Below, piece after piece: positions 24,684-32,318 of a stretch of DNA of 64,000 bases. The DNA is from Sinisalibacter lacisalsi (GTDB lineage: Bacteria > Pseudomonadota > Alphaproteobacteria > Rhodobacterales > Rhodobacteraceae). Made by a program: the position numbers and the translations under genes. Where the stretch lies: NCBI RefSeq assembly GCF_014640115.1, contig NZ_BMGI01000005.1, positions 124,001 through 188,000 of the forward strand. Reading direction: 5' to 3'. The notes beneath the pieces were generated by a model that worked only from the letters and a program-made list of their open reading frames with translations, was not told the DNA's origin and searched no databases. The number at the start of each line of letters is the position of its first letter. The first letter of the stretch is position 1.

Positions 24684-25526
24684 TCAGCCCGCCGCGGCCA
24701 GCGCCGCCCGCTCGGCGCGCAGCGCCTCGATCCAGGCATACCACTTGTCCAGCCCCTCGCCGGTGAGCGCCGAGACGGTGAGCACACCGATATTCGGGTT
24801 CACCTGCCTCGCGTAGGCGATGCACTTTTCCACGTCGAAGGGCACGTAAGGCAAGAGGTCGGACTTGTTGAGCACCATCAACCGGGCGGCGGCGAACATG
24901 TCGGGATACTTGATCGGCTTGTCCTCGCCTTCGGTGACCGAGAGGATCACCACCTTCGCCGCCTCGCCAAGGTCGAACCCCGCCGGGCAGACGAGGTTGC
25001 CGACATTCTCTATGAACAGCACCCCGCCCGGCTCCATCTCCAGCGTGCCGAGCGCGCGGCGCACCATGTCGGCGTCGAGGTGGCAGCCCTTGCCGGTGTT
25101 GACCTGCACCGCCCGCGCGCCGGTTTCGCGGATGCGGTCGGCGTCGAGGCTGGTCTGCTGGTCGCCCTCGATCACGGTGATCGGCGCGCGCGCGGCCAGA
25201 TCGCGCGCGGTGCGGGCGAGCAGCGTGGTCTTGCCCGAGCCGGGGGAGGAGACGAGGTTGAGCGCGAGCACGCCGGCCGCCGCGAGGTCTTCGCGGTTGT
25301 GGGCGGCCAGATGATCGTTATGGGCGAGGATGTTTTCCTCGATTTCGACGATCCGCGCCGGGCTCAACCCCGGGGCATGGGCCGCGCCGAGGGGGCCGTG
25401 ATCGTGGTGATGATGGTCGTGGCCGTGCTCGTGGTGGTGATCATGGCCGTGGTGGTGATGATCGTGGCCGTGGCTTTCGCCCTCGATCGTCACATCCCCA
25501 TGTCCGCATCCGCACGTGGTGCACAT
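24684..25526 (-). CDS. hypB: Hydrogenase nickel incorporation GTPase HypB
   Basis: HypB is a G3E-family GTPase that loads nickel into NiFe hydrogenase with HypA. The 280-residue protein begins with the high-affinity metal site CTTCGCG, then a long His/Asp-rich nickel-storage stretch (about residues 19-43). Nucleotide motifs are intact: [10 protein letters not shown] (P-loop), EGDQQTSLD, the CH metal site [16 protein letters not shown] and NKSDLLPY. No hypA, hypC-F or hydrogenase structural gene is in the window; only the hupK-like gene lies 96 bases upstream. It is the last gene of the ParA-TPR-dynamin-M41-HupK-HypB minus-strand run. Confidence 0.93.
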   Translation of the reverse strand: MCTTCGCGHGDVTIEGESHGHDHHHHGHDHHHEHGHDHHHHDHGPLGAAHAPGLSPARIVEIEENILAHNDHLAAHNREDLAAAGVLALNLVSSPGSGKTTLLARTARDLAARAPITVIEGDQQTSLDADRIRETGARAVQVNTGKGCHLDADMVRRALGTLEMEPGGVLFIENVGNLVCPAGFDLGEAAKVVILSVTEGEDKPIKYPDMFAAARLMVLNKSDLLPYVPFDVEKCIAYARQVNPNIGVLTVSALTGEGLDKWYAWIEALRAERAALAAAG

Positions 25527-25622
25527 CGCAGCTTCCTCCTTCGCCCCGGCAAGGCCCGGGGTTCATCCTGTTCACGCCGAGTATCGCACCGCGCGCCGCG
25601 CGACGCACGGGATTTTTCGGCC

Positions 25623-26621
25623 TCAGCCCGCGGCGAACTCCACGCTGCAGGCCACGCAAGGGTCGATCGCCAGCACGTGCAACTCGGCCGCGACCGGGTC
25701 GAGCGGCGCACCGGTCAGCCCGGTGGCGACCGGCCCTCGGGCGGTGAAATTCGCCTCCGTCGGGGCCTCGGTCTCGCAGGCGGTGACGATCCCGTCGGCA
25801 ATCTCCACGCGGTGGGTGAGCGGTCCGCGCGCGGTTTCCACCGTCGCCGCTCCCCGGCCGGTGTCTCGCGTGGCCGGGCGCGGCGGGGTTTCGGCGACTC
25901 GCGCCAGCGCCGCGGCCAGGGCATCCGGCAGGGCTTCCAGATCATGCCGCGACGCCGCGAGCCGGACGGCGAGCCCGGCGCCGTGGCGCGCGCGCAGGGC
26001 GGCGACGGCGGGGCTGTCCCAGTTGCGCGACAGGGCCCCGGCCTCCGGCCCCTGCCCCGGCGCAAGCGCGCCGAACCCCTCGATCCCGCGCGCGGCGAGG
26101 GCCTCGGCCAGCGCCCCGGGCAAAGGATCATCCGCCAGCGCCATCAGCGGCGCCAGCCGGTCGTCGAGCGCGCCAGGTGCCCCGAGGGCTGCCCCCGGCT
26201 GCCGCCAGCCCTCGCCCAGAACCCGCGCCTCGAGGCCGCGCTCCGCTTCCAGCGCCGCGCGCACGAGGTCGGGCCGCAGATCGAGCCCAAGCGCGCGCGG
26301 CCAGTGCAGGGCAAGGCGCATCACCGTCTGGGTCAGCATCTCGGCCAGCCGCGCCGCCTCGCGCGCTGCCGCCACGCCGGGCGCGGGCGCGATCCCGAGC
26401 GCCTGTTCCACCGCGTCGAGCGCGGCCACCGTCTGCGCCGCGCCGCAGAGCGAGAACACCCGGCCGATCCGCCGCGTCATCTCGGCGGCCTGCAGCCCCT
26501 CGAACATCCGTGCCGCCGCCACCGGCCGGGTCGAGGCGATGACGACGCCGCCCACGCGCCCGTTTTCGGGGGTGAGCGTCACCCGGATGGTGCCGGCGAT
26601 ATCTGGGGAAGGTCTGGTCAT
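25623..26621 (-). CDS. HupK-like hydrogenase maturation protein (large-subunit homologue)
   Basis: A 332-residue Ala-rich protein that looks like a degenerate NiFe-hydrogenase large subunit, as HupK is. Near residue 60 the metal motif RxCGxCxxxH is reduced to RVFSLCGAAQTVA, with one Cys; at the very C-terminus DPCxxCxxH becomes DPCVACSVEF, keeping both Cys but not the His. HupK proteins are thought to act as scaffold for the Fe(CN)2CO unit in aerobic hydrogenase maturation. The start is set at MTRPSPDIAG. It precedes hypB by 96 bases; hypA, which usually lies between them, is absent. An FNR-like box lies 55 bases upstream. Confidence 0.65.
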   Translation of the reverse strand: MTRPSPDIAGTIRVTLTPENGRVGGVVIASTRPVAAARMFEGLQAAEMTRRIGRVFSLCGAAQTVAALDAVEQALGIAPAPGVAAAREAARLAEMLTQTVMRLALHWPRALGLDLRPDLVRAALEAERGLEARVLGEGWRQPGAALGAPGALDDRLAPLMALADDPLPGALAEALAARGIEGFGALAPGQGPEAGALSRNWDSPAVAALRARHGAGLAVRLAASRHDLEALPDALAAALARVAETPPRPATRDTGRGAATVETARGPLTHRVEIADGIVTACETEAPTEANFTARGPVATGLTGAPLDPVAAELHVLAIDPCVACSVEFAAG

Positions 26622-26675
26622 GCGCGCGCCCGGTCTGCCTTGCGCCGGGATAGGCCGGTGCCCCACCCCCACGCC

Positions 26676-26689
26676 TTGACCTGCGTCAA
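26676..26689 (-). promoter_or_regulatory. FNR-like box upstream of the hupK-like gene
   Basis: TTGAC-CTGC-GTCAA is a perfect inverted repeat and differs from the FNR consensus TTGAT-N4-ATCAA only by the inner base of each half. It overlaps the last codons of the M41-like gene and lies 55 bases before the hupK-like ATG, so hupK-hypB could have their own oxygen-sensitive promoter. Confidence 0.45.
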
Positions 26690-27255
26690 GCCCGGTTCAT
26701 CAGCCGCGCCAGAAACCCGCCGCGCGCCTTCTCCGGTGGCCCGAGAAGCTCGTTCATCAGCGCCTCGACCCGCTGGCCCGAAACCACGTGATGCCCGCTG
26801 TCGACCTCGTCATGGAGGAAATCGGCAAGCGGCAGGATCGCCTCGCGGATCTTCTCGTGGCTGAAAATCTCCTGCGCCACGTCTTCCAGCTCGAACCAGA
26901 TATCCTCCGGTGTGCGGCGGCCGTCGAGGCCCGAGACCAGCCGCGTAAGCTCGTCGATCCGCGCCACGTCGCCCGAGCAGCACGACGAGGTCTGGCAGGC
27001 GTGTTCCTCGGCGATCTGGCCGCCGAACAGCTCGATGCAGCGGTTTTCCAGCACCGCCGAGAGCGCGCGCAGCGAACTGCCGTGCAGAACCTTGTCGCTC
27101 TCCAGGATCGGCGGGCGCGGCAGCATCTTCACGCTCAGAACCTTGAAGCCCAGCGCCCGCGCGGTCAGCGCGTGGCCCGCTTCGTAGACCGCCAGGCGAT
27201 AGGAGAGATCGGAACAACGCCCCTCGGGCACGGGGCAAACCTGGTATTCATACAT
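26686..27255 (-). CDS. M41 (FtsH-protease)-like protein with altered zinc motif
   Basis: A 189-residue protein resembling only the peptidase domain of FtsH, without the AAA ATPase part. Near residue 27 the FtsH motif HEAGH appears as YEAGHALTARALGF, so the first zinc His is Tyr. Further on GGQIAEEHACQTSSCCSGDVARIDELTRLV corresponds to the FtsH segment GGRVAEE...TGASNDI and keeps the third ligand Asp; it also has an unusual CQTSSCC cluster. With one ligand missing it may be an inactive binding protein or may use Cys. Its ATG overlaps the dynamin stop by eight bases, so it belongs to that operon. Confidence 0.65.
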   Translation of the reverse strand: MYEYQVCPVPEGRCSDLSYRLAVYEAGHALTARALGFKVLSVKMLPRPPILESDKVLHGSSLRALSAVLENRCIELFGGQIAEEHACQTSSCCSGDVARIDELTRLVSGLDGRRTPEDIWFELEDVAQEIFSHEKIREAILPLADFLHDEVDSGHHVVSGQRVEALMNELLGPPEKARGGFLARLMNRA

Positions 27256-28771
27256 CCTTGAGCGGCTCCTGTGTGGCATCTCCGGTGGCCTCGCCCTCGA
27301 CCGCCGCGGCGCGCGTGACCACCTCGCCCGGCAGATCCACCGGGCGGGCCTTGGCGGAAGGATCGGCGTAACGGTCGTTGAGGTTCTGGATATGGCCCGC
27401 GACGGTGTCTCGGATCACCTGCAGCCGGGTCGCCGTGCGCCGGCTCCATCCCACCGGCGCGCGCCGGAAGATGGTGCGGAACCAGCGCGTGCCCTTGAGG
27501 AAGGCGGCGCGCAGATCGAGATCGACCTCGCCGTAGGCCTCGGGCAGCCCGCGTGCGATGCGCCGGGTCATCATCCCGCGCGCCCAGAAATGCACCGTTC
27601 CGGCCATGACCAGCGCCGCGATCAGCACCGCGCCCGCCTCCATCCGGTGCGCCATCATCCAGTCGAAGCCGAACATCCCCTCCGGCGGGGTCCAGCCCAG
27701 GGCATAGAGCAGCCCGCCGGTGGCGGCGACCACGAGGGCGAAGGCCAGCACGTCGATCACCGCCACGCCGCGCCGCCAGCGCCCGCGCGCGGCCTTGAGC
27801 TGGGGCAGCACGTCGTGCTCGATCTCCTTGGCCACGGTTTCGAGGAAGCTCACGATGCGGTAATTGCGGTGCAGCTCGACCTCGGCGATCCGGGCATGGA
27901 TGCGGGCGAGATCGGTATCGCGCTTCTCGCGGAACCGCTCGCGCAACGCGTGGTTCTCGATCGGCACCGCCGCGGCCTCGTTGTAGATGGTGAAGAACTG
28001 CCCGGCCGAAAGCCCCGCCTGCGCCATCGCCCGCTGCCATGCGCCGACCACGTCCTCGGGGTTGTCTTCCTTGGCCGCGGTGTCGATCTGGTTGAGAATG
28101 TAGAGGAACTTGGAGGCATCGGTGCGCTTGGCGGTGCGCCGCACGAGGTGTTCCAGCGTGTCCTGCATCGCGCCCGGCTCGGGGTGGCGGGCGTCGAAGA
28201 ACACCAGCACGAGATCCGACAGATCGATGATGTGATCGGTGATGCGCAGGGTCGAGCGGCGCTGGTCGTCGGCGTCGAAGCCGGGGCTGTCGATGATGAT
28301 CTTGTTCTCGATCGCCGGGTTGCGGGTGGTGCGCAGCTGCAGGTAGCTCTCGATATGCTTGCCCTCGCCCTTCGCCACCTTCTCGATCTCCGAGGAGATC
28401 CGGTAGAAGGGAAAACGCGGATCGGCGTCGAGCGCGGTGCCCGGCAGGGTGCGGTTGGCGTCGGTATCGGAGGTGCGCTGGCAGATCACCGTGAACTTGT
28501 CGTCCACCGCCTGGTTGCCGGTGTCCTGCACCTTCTCGCCGATATAGGCGTTGATGAAGGACGACTTGCCGCTCGAAAACGTGCCCAGAACCGAGATCAG
28601 CGGCCACCACGAGATCCGCGAGGCCAGCGAGCTTTCGCGCCCGATCAGCCCCATGCGGCGCAGGATCTTGTCGAATTTGTAATAGGTCGGCAGCACCTCG
28701 AGCAGAACCGGGTTTTCGGCCTTGAGGTGCTGTTCGAGCCGGGCGAGGCGGTTGGCGAGCGATTGGTTCAT
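27248..28771 (-). CDS. Dynamin-like GTPase with two membrane helices
   Basis: A 507-residue dynamin-superfamily GTPase. The GTPase domain is at residues 60-280: G1 GTFSSGKSSFINAYIG, switch I with TSDTDANRT, G3 IIIDSPGFDADDQ, and G4 reading YILNQID. After a helical middle come two hydrophobic segments, VAVIDVLAFALVVAATGGLLYALG and AGAVLIAALVMAGTVHFWA, then a helical C-terminus. This plan is that of bacterial dynamin-like proteins that bind and remodel membranes. The start MNQSLANR is 23 bases after the TPR gene; the stop overlaps the M41-like gene. Partners are probably the ParA-like ATPase and TPR protein encoded upstream. Confidence 0.82.
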   Translation of the reverse strand: MNQSLANRLARLEQHLKAENPVLLEVLPTYYKFDKILRRMGLIGRESSLASRISWWPLISVLGTFSSGKSSFINAYIGEKVQDTGNQAVDDKFTVICQRTSDTDANRTLPGTALDADPRFPFYRISSEIEKVAKGEGKHIESYLQLRTTRNPAIENKIIIDSPGFDADDQRRSTLRITDHIIDLSDLVLVFFDARHPEPGAMQDTLEHLVRRTAKRTDASKFLYILNQIDTAAKEDNPEDVVGAWQRAMAQAGLSAGQFFTIYNEAAAVPIENHALRERFREKRDTDLARIHARIAEVELHRNYRIVSFLETVAKEIEHDVLPQLKAARGRWRRGVAVIDVLAFALVVAATGGLLYALGWTPPEGMFGFDWMMAHRMEAGAVLIAALVMAGTVHFWARGMMTRRIARGLPEAYGEVDLDLRAAFLKGTRWFRTIFRRAPVGWSRRTATRLQVIRDTVAGHIQNLNDRYADPSAKARPVDLPGEVVTRAAAVEGEATGDATQEPLKDV

Positions 28772-28793
28772 GGCGGCATCCTTCGCATCCGTC

Positions 28794-29438
28794 CTAGCGG
28801 TTCTGCAGACGCGTGGCGAGGGCCTGAGCCTTGTCCGGGGCGATCTGTCCCAGCACCGGCAGAAGCCCGGCCGCCTGCCCTGCCCGCCCCTCGGCGATGA
28901 GCAATTCACCGGCGCGCAGGAAGGCCGCGGCCGCGGCCTCGTAATCGCGGCTGGCAAAGCGGAAGTTGCCAAGTTCGCCCAGCAGGTCAGGGTTGTCGGG
29001 ATGGGCGGCGACGAGCGCCGCGAGCCGGTCGCCGGCGCCGGCGATGTCGCCCGCCCAGTAGGCCGCGCGCGCGGCGTTGAGCGCCTCGGAGAGGTCCGGG
29101 TCGGTGCCGCCGGCCGGGGCCGACTGCGGCGCGGGGGCGGAGGGCGCCGGCGCGGCGGGCGCGGCTTGCGGGGTTTGCAGCACGCCCGGCGCGGGCGGCG
29201 GCGCGGGTTGAGACTGCGACGCCGAGGCGGTGGGCGCCGGAACCGTCTGGGCCGCCGCCAAGGGTTGTGCCGGGGCGGCCGGCTGCATGGGCGCGGCCGG
29301 CGCAGCGGGGGCGGCGCTCACCTCGGCGGGCGAGTCACCGAAGACGAGGCGGCCCAGTTTGTCGCGGTTGAACACCGCGAGCACGGCGAGGATCAGCACG
29401 ACATAGATCACAACGAGGCGCAGGATCGGCATCAGCAC
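28794..29438 (-). CDS. Membrane-anchored TPR-like protein with Ala/Pro-rich linker
   Basis: A protein of 214 residues with an N-terminal membrane anchor (ILRLVVIYVVLILAVLAVF), a long Ala/Pro/Gln linker (about residues 40-110) and a C-terminal TPR-like helical region (LNAARAAYWAGDIAGAGDRL, LLGELGNFRFASRDYEAAAAAF). I start at GTG 29438 because AAGGA is eight bases upstream; the ATG two codons later is also possible. It lies between parA and dynamin genes with short gaps, so it probably connects the two at the membrane. No closer function can be given. Confidence 0.65.
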   Translation of the reverse strand: MLMPILRLVVIYVVLILAVLAVFNRDKLGRLVFGDSPAEVSAAPAAPAAPMQPAAPAQPLAAAQTVPAPTASASQSQPAPPPAPGVLQTPQAAPAAPAPSAPAPQSAPAGGTDPDLSEALNAARAAYWAGDIAGAGDRLAALVAAHPDNPDLLGELGNFRFASRDYEAAAAAFLRAGELLIAEGRAGQAAGLLPVLGQIAPDKAQALATRLQNR

Positions 29439-29470
29439 GGGATCAGTCCTTCCAGATGGGGCGCGGGCGG

Positions 29471-30085
29471 TCAGCCATGGATCGCCCGGGCGAGATCGTC
29501 GAGTTCCTTTGCCGCCTTGCCGCCGGGCTCGAGTTCGAAGGCCGCGAGCCCCTCGGAAAACGAGCGCCGGAAGGCCAGCCGCTGCACCAGCTTGGGGCCG
29601 AGCGGCTTGATCCCCGGCAGGAGCCGCAGCGCCGCCCGGGTCTCGGCGTTTTCGCGCGAGCGCGGGTGCGGATCGGCGCGGTTGATGAAGCCGAAAACCT
29701 GCGGCTTGCGGCCGGTGCCACGCTCCTCGGCGATGATTTCGAGGAAATGCTGCGTCGCCCAGATATCGGCCTGCGACGGCGTCACCGGCACCACGATGCG
29801 GCCCGCCGCGCGGATCGCGGCGCGCATCGCCTCGGTGTCGGACAGCCCCACGTCGGCCAGCCACTCGCCGCCGGCGCCACCCTTGCCGGGCAGGCCGTGG
29901 GCGATCTCGAGGGGCGGCTGGTAGCCCATCTCTGCGCGGATCTCGGCCACGTCCGAAACGGTGCGCTGCGGATCGAGATCGCAGATCGTCACCGCCTTGC
30001 CGCGCGCCGCGAGCCAGAGCCCCATGTTGAACACCACCGTGCTCTTGCCGGTGCCGCCCTTGAAGTTGGCGTAGAGCGTGAACAT
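29471..30085 (-). CDS. ParA/MinD-family ATPase
   Basis: A 204-residue ATPase with the deviant Walker A motif KGGTGKST at residue 9 (with both Lys residues) and the switch region VTICDLDPQRT. Members of this family position plasmids, chromosomes, chemoreceptor clusters or carboxysomes on the nucleoid or membrane. It has no parB and no centromere-like repeat nearby, so chromosome partition is unlikely; a dynamin-like GTPase and a TPR membrane protein follow it in the same operon. Positioning of a membrane-associated cargo is therefore the more likely job (inference). Confidence 0.82.
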   Translation of the reverse strand: MFTLYANFKGGTGKSTVVFNMGLWLAARGKAVTICDLDPQRTVSDVAEIRAEMGYQPPLEIAHGLPGKGGAGGEWLADVGLSDTEAMRAAIRAAGRIVVPVTPSQADIWATQHFLEIIAEERGTGRKPQVFGFINRADPHPRSRENAETRAALRLLPGIKPLGPKLVQRLAFRRSFSEGLAAFELEPGGKAAKELDDLARAIHG

Positions 30086-30099
30086 CCCCCCTCCCCTCG

Positions 30100-30873
30100 T
30101 CAGTTACCCTGGCCCGGCACCGGCCCGGCAGGCCCGTCGAGCTTGGTCCAGCCCGCGGGCACTTCGAACAAGGCGGGATCGACGGGGCCGACGCGGATAT
30201 CCTCCAGCTCGCGCACAGCGCCGGTAATCATCTCCTCGCGGATCTCCACCCGCAGTTCGGGGTCGTAGAACCAGGCGCCGCTCTGCGCCGGCTGGCCCGG
30301 CGCCTCGAAACTCATGCTCCAGTGCTCGACGCGGCGCCCGGCGACCTCGACCATCGACAGGAAGGCCATGCGCATCACGCTGCCATCGGGCCCGGTCTGG
30401 CGCAGGGCGCGGTGGCGCGCGCCGTCCCACAGAACGGTGGAAACACCGGGCTGGCCCGGCATCCCGATTTCCCAGATCTCGGCGGTGATGCCCGAGATCA
30501 CCTCGGTGCCCTTGAAGGTGCAGCTCAGCCCCGGGTCGCCTTCCTGGCAGGGCGGCATGTAGCCCGCGCCGGTCGGGTCGGGCGCGGGCGCGCCGCGCAT
30601 CTCGAAATAGGTCTGCTTCGCCGGATCGAGCAGGTACATCACCCCCTCGGCGCGGCGGATGATCTGGACGACGTCGCGGCCGTTCTCGGTGTATTCGAGC
30701 CGCATGTCGGGGCCGGACTTGACGACCGCGCCGGTGTCGACGCTGCCGTCGGGCAGCCGGTGCACCGCGCGGGCGGTATAGGCCGGGGGCTCGCTGGCCT
30801 GGGCCAGCGCCGCGCCGGTCAGGCCGAGCGAGAGGACAAGCGCGCCGAGCGCGCGGAGCGGAAAGATCGACAT
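30100..30873 (-). CDS. Periplasmic protein of unknown function (DUF4412-like)
   Basis: A 257-residue exported protein with signal peptide MSIFPLRALGALVLSLGLTGAALAQA. The mature part is beta-rich: YTARAVHRLPDG, DMRLEYTENGRDVVQIIRR, VMYLLDPAKQTYFEM, CQEGDPGLSCTFKGTEVISGITAEIW, then MSMVE-type strands and a closing PVDPALFEVPAGW. This layout is like the DUF4412/LolA-type fold, in which a periplasmic protein binds lipids or acts on cell envelope parts. It lies 14 bases upstream of the parA-like gene, so it could be the first gene of that operon. Confidence 0.6.
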   Translation of the reverse strand: MSIFPLRALGALVLSLGLTGAALAQASEPPAYTARAVHRLPDGSVDTGAVVKSGPDMRLEYTENGRDVVQIIRRAEGVMYLLDPAKQTYFEMRGAPAPDPTGAGYMPPCQEGDPGLSCTFKGTEVISGITAEIWEIGMPGQPGVSTVLWDGARHRALRQTGPDGSVMRMAFLSMVEVAGRRVEHWSMSFEAPGQPAQSGAWFYDPELRVEIREEMITGAVRELEDIRVGPVDPALFEVPAGWTKLDGPAGPVPGQGN

Positions 30874-30967
30874 GGCGGGTCTCCTCTGGCCGGACCATCT
30901 CGGGCGGACCGGCAAGGCCCGCCCCCGGGTGGCCGGGAGCGGGCGGTGATGTCAGGCCGTCACGGCC

Positions 30968-31498
30968 TTATTCCTCGGCGGCCGGTTCCTGCGGCTCACC
31001 GTCGCCGTAACCCGGGGCAGCAGGTGCCTCCTGGCCGGGCGCCATCATGCCCGGAGGGGGCATCTGGCCCGGGGGCATCTGGCCGTAGGGGTAGCCGTAG
31101 CCGTAGGGGTTCTGGTAGCCGTAGCCGTAACCCTGGCCCTGGCCCTGACCGCGGCCGGCGCCCTCGGCGCTGCCCGACATGCCGAAGTTGAACGACCCGG
31201 TGCCGTCGGAGTTGCCCATGAACGGGCCCCAGTTGTTGCCCCAGTTGTTGCCGCCGCCCCAGGGCATCCAGTTGTTGCCCCAGCCGGGTCCACCCCAGCC
31301 CGGACCCCAGTTGTTGCCCCAGCCGGGGCCGCCCCAACCGGGAGCACCGTAGCCGTAACCGGGGGCACCGTAGCCCGGGGCAGCACCGTAGCCCGGGGCA
31401 GCACCGTAGCCCGGACCCCAGTATTGCGCCTGAGCGGCGGTGGTTGCCGCGCCAGCGAGGCCCAGGGCAATGGCGGCGGTCGCGATAAGCTTGCGCAT
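30968..31498 (-). CDS. Sulfur globule family protein
   Basis: A 176-residue exported protein with signal peptide MRKLIATAAIALGLAGAATTAAQAQ and a repetitive mature part rich in Gly, Tyr, Pro, Asn and Trp: APGYGA repeats, then GWGGPGWGNNW repeats, a GSFNFGMSGS segment, a YGYGY tract and an acidic tail. The FNFGMSG-then-Tyr/Gly pattern matches sulfur globule envelope proteins (Sgp), which coat periplasmic sulfur deposits in sulfur-oxidising bacteria. No sox or dsr genes are in this window. It has its own 109-base upstream gap. The part encoding APGYGA is an 18-base tandem repeat at DNA level. Confidence 0.65.
   Translation of the reverse strand: MRKLIATAAIALGLAGAATTAAQAQYWGPGYGAAPGYGAAPGYGAPGYGYGAPGWGGPGWGNNWGPGWGGPGWGNNWMPWGGGNNWGNNWGPFMGNSDGTGSFNFGMSGSAEGAGRGQGQGQGYGYGYQNPYGYGYPYGQMPPGQMPPPGMMAPGQEAPAAPGYGDGEPQEPAAEE
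31365..31414. repeat. 18-base tandem repeat in the sulfur globule gene
   Basis: The unit GCACCGTAGCCCGGGGCA occurs at 31365-31382 and 31383-31400, and its first 14 bases again at 31401-31414. It encodes a six-residue Gly/Tyr/Ala/Pro repeat and could expand or contract by slippage. Confidence 0.8.
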
Positions 31499-31607
31499 AG
31501 TTCCATCTCCATTTTCAACGTCCCGAGTTCAATCTGGAGGGAGGCACCGGGACGCATGCCTTGCTCCATCAATCGACGCCAGAATGGCGCCATTCTCCTC
31601 CCTCGGC

Positions 31608-32318
31608 CTACCAGAAGCCGAAAGGCGAAAATCCTCCCATCGGTGACATGGTGCCACCCGGGCTCCAGCCACCGAGGCCGTTGTTCCATCCGCTGCCGAG
31701 CCCGGGCGCGCCGGCGCCGTATCCAAGCCCGGGATATCCGCCGAGCCCCGGGTAACCGCCGAGACCAGGATAGCCGCCAAGACCGTAGGGCACGCCGGCG
31801 CCATAGCCTGCCAGCGGGTAGCCCGCGCCCGGCACGCCGGGGTAGAGCGGAACATTGGCGTAGCCGCCCGCGTAGGGCACGCCGCCATAGCCCGGCATCA
31901 ACCCGCCCGGCGCCGGGATCGCCCCGGTCTGCGGTGCCGCGCCGGCCTGCGGTGCGGCGGCGCGCGGCGGCGCCGGGGTCACCGGCTGGCCGGGCTGCAT
32001 CGGCGGGCCGGACTGCATCTGCGGAGCGGGATAAGTCGTCGGCCCAGCTGCGTTTGCCGCCGCTCCGGCCCGGCCGGTGGCGAGGCGCTGTTCGAGATCG
32101 GCCGGCGCGTAGCTGCCGGGGGCGGGCCCGCGCGGGACCAGCGGCGCGGGACGCGTCGTGGCATAGCTCGCCCCGGGCACCACCGTTTGCGGGCTCCATG
32201 GATTGGTCACCTGCGCCGCGGCCGAGGCGGCGGTGGCGAGGCTCGCGAGGGCAAGCGCGGCGCTGCGCAGCCCGGGCGCGCGCGCGCCCTTCGATGTCCG
32301 CCGAGGGGTGAGCCTCAT
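31608..32318 (-). CDS. Secreted Pro/Gly/Ala-rich protein of unknown function
   Basis: A 236-residue low-complexity protein. After a basic N-terminus comes a hydrophobic segment (LRSAALALASLATAASAAAQ) that should act as signal peptide. The mature part is Pro/Ala-rich, then has YAGGYANVPLYPGVPG, a seven-residue GGYPGLG repeat (three to four copies), and a C-terminus GGFSPFGFW ending in an aromatic residue, which is typical of secreted or outer-membrane-associated proteins. The start overlaps the stop of the gene upstream by four bases. It resembles the neighbouring sulfur globule family protein in composition, so a structural role in the envelope is possible. Confidence 0.6.
   Translation of the reverse strand: MRLTPRRTSKGARAPGLRSAALALASLATAASAAAQVTNPWSPQTVVPGASYATTRPAPLVPRGPAPGSYAPADLEQRLATGRAGAAANAAGPTTYPAPQMQSGPPMQPGQPVTPAPPRAAAPQAGAAPQTGAIPAPGGLMPGYGGVPYAGGYANVPLYPGVPGAGYPLAGYGAGVPYGLGGYPGLGGYPGLGGYPGLGYGAGAPGLGSGWNNGLGGWSPGGTMSPMGGFSPFGFW

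Noticed and set aside
24673-24687. Palindrome CTGAACC-C-GGTTCAG spanning the stops of the F paralogue and hypB
   Set aside because: The loop would be one base and no T-run follows on either strand, so it is not a convincing terminator.
29471-30085. Chromosome or plasmid partition system
   Set aside because: There is no parB, no repeated centromere-like sequence and no replication gene in the neighbourhood.
30100-30873. Assignment of the periplasmic gene to a precise LolA-type function
   Set aside because: Only a general beta-rich pattern is visible and no defining motif was found, so the call stays at DUF4412-like.
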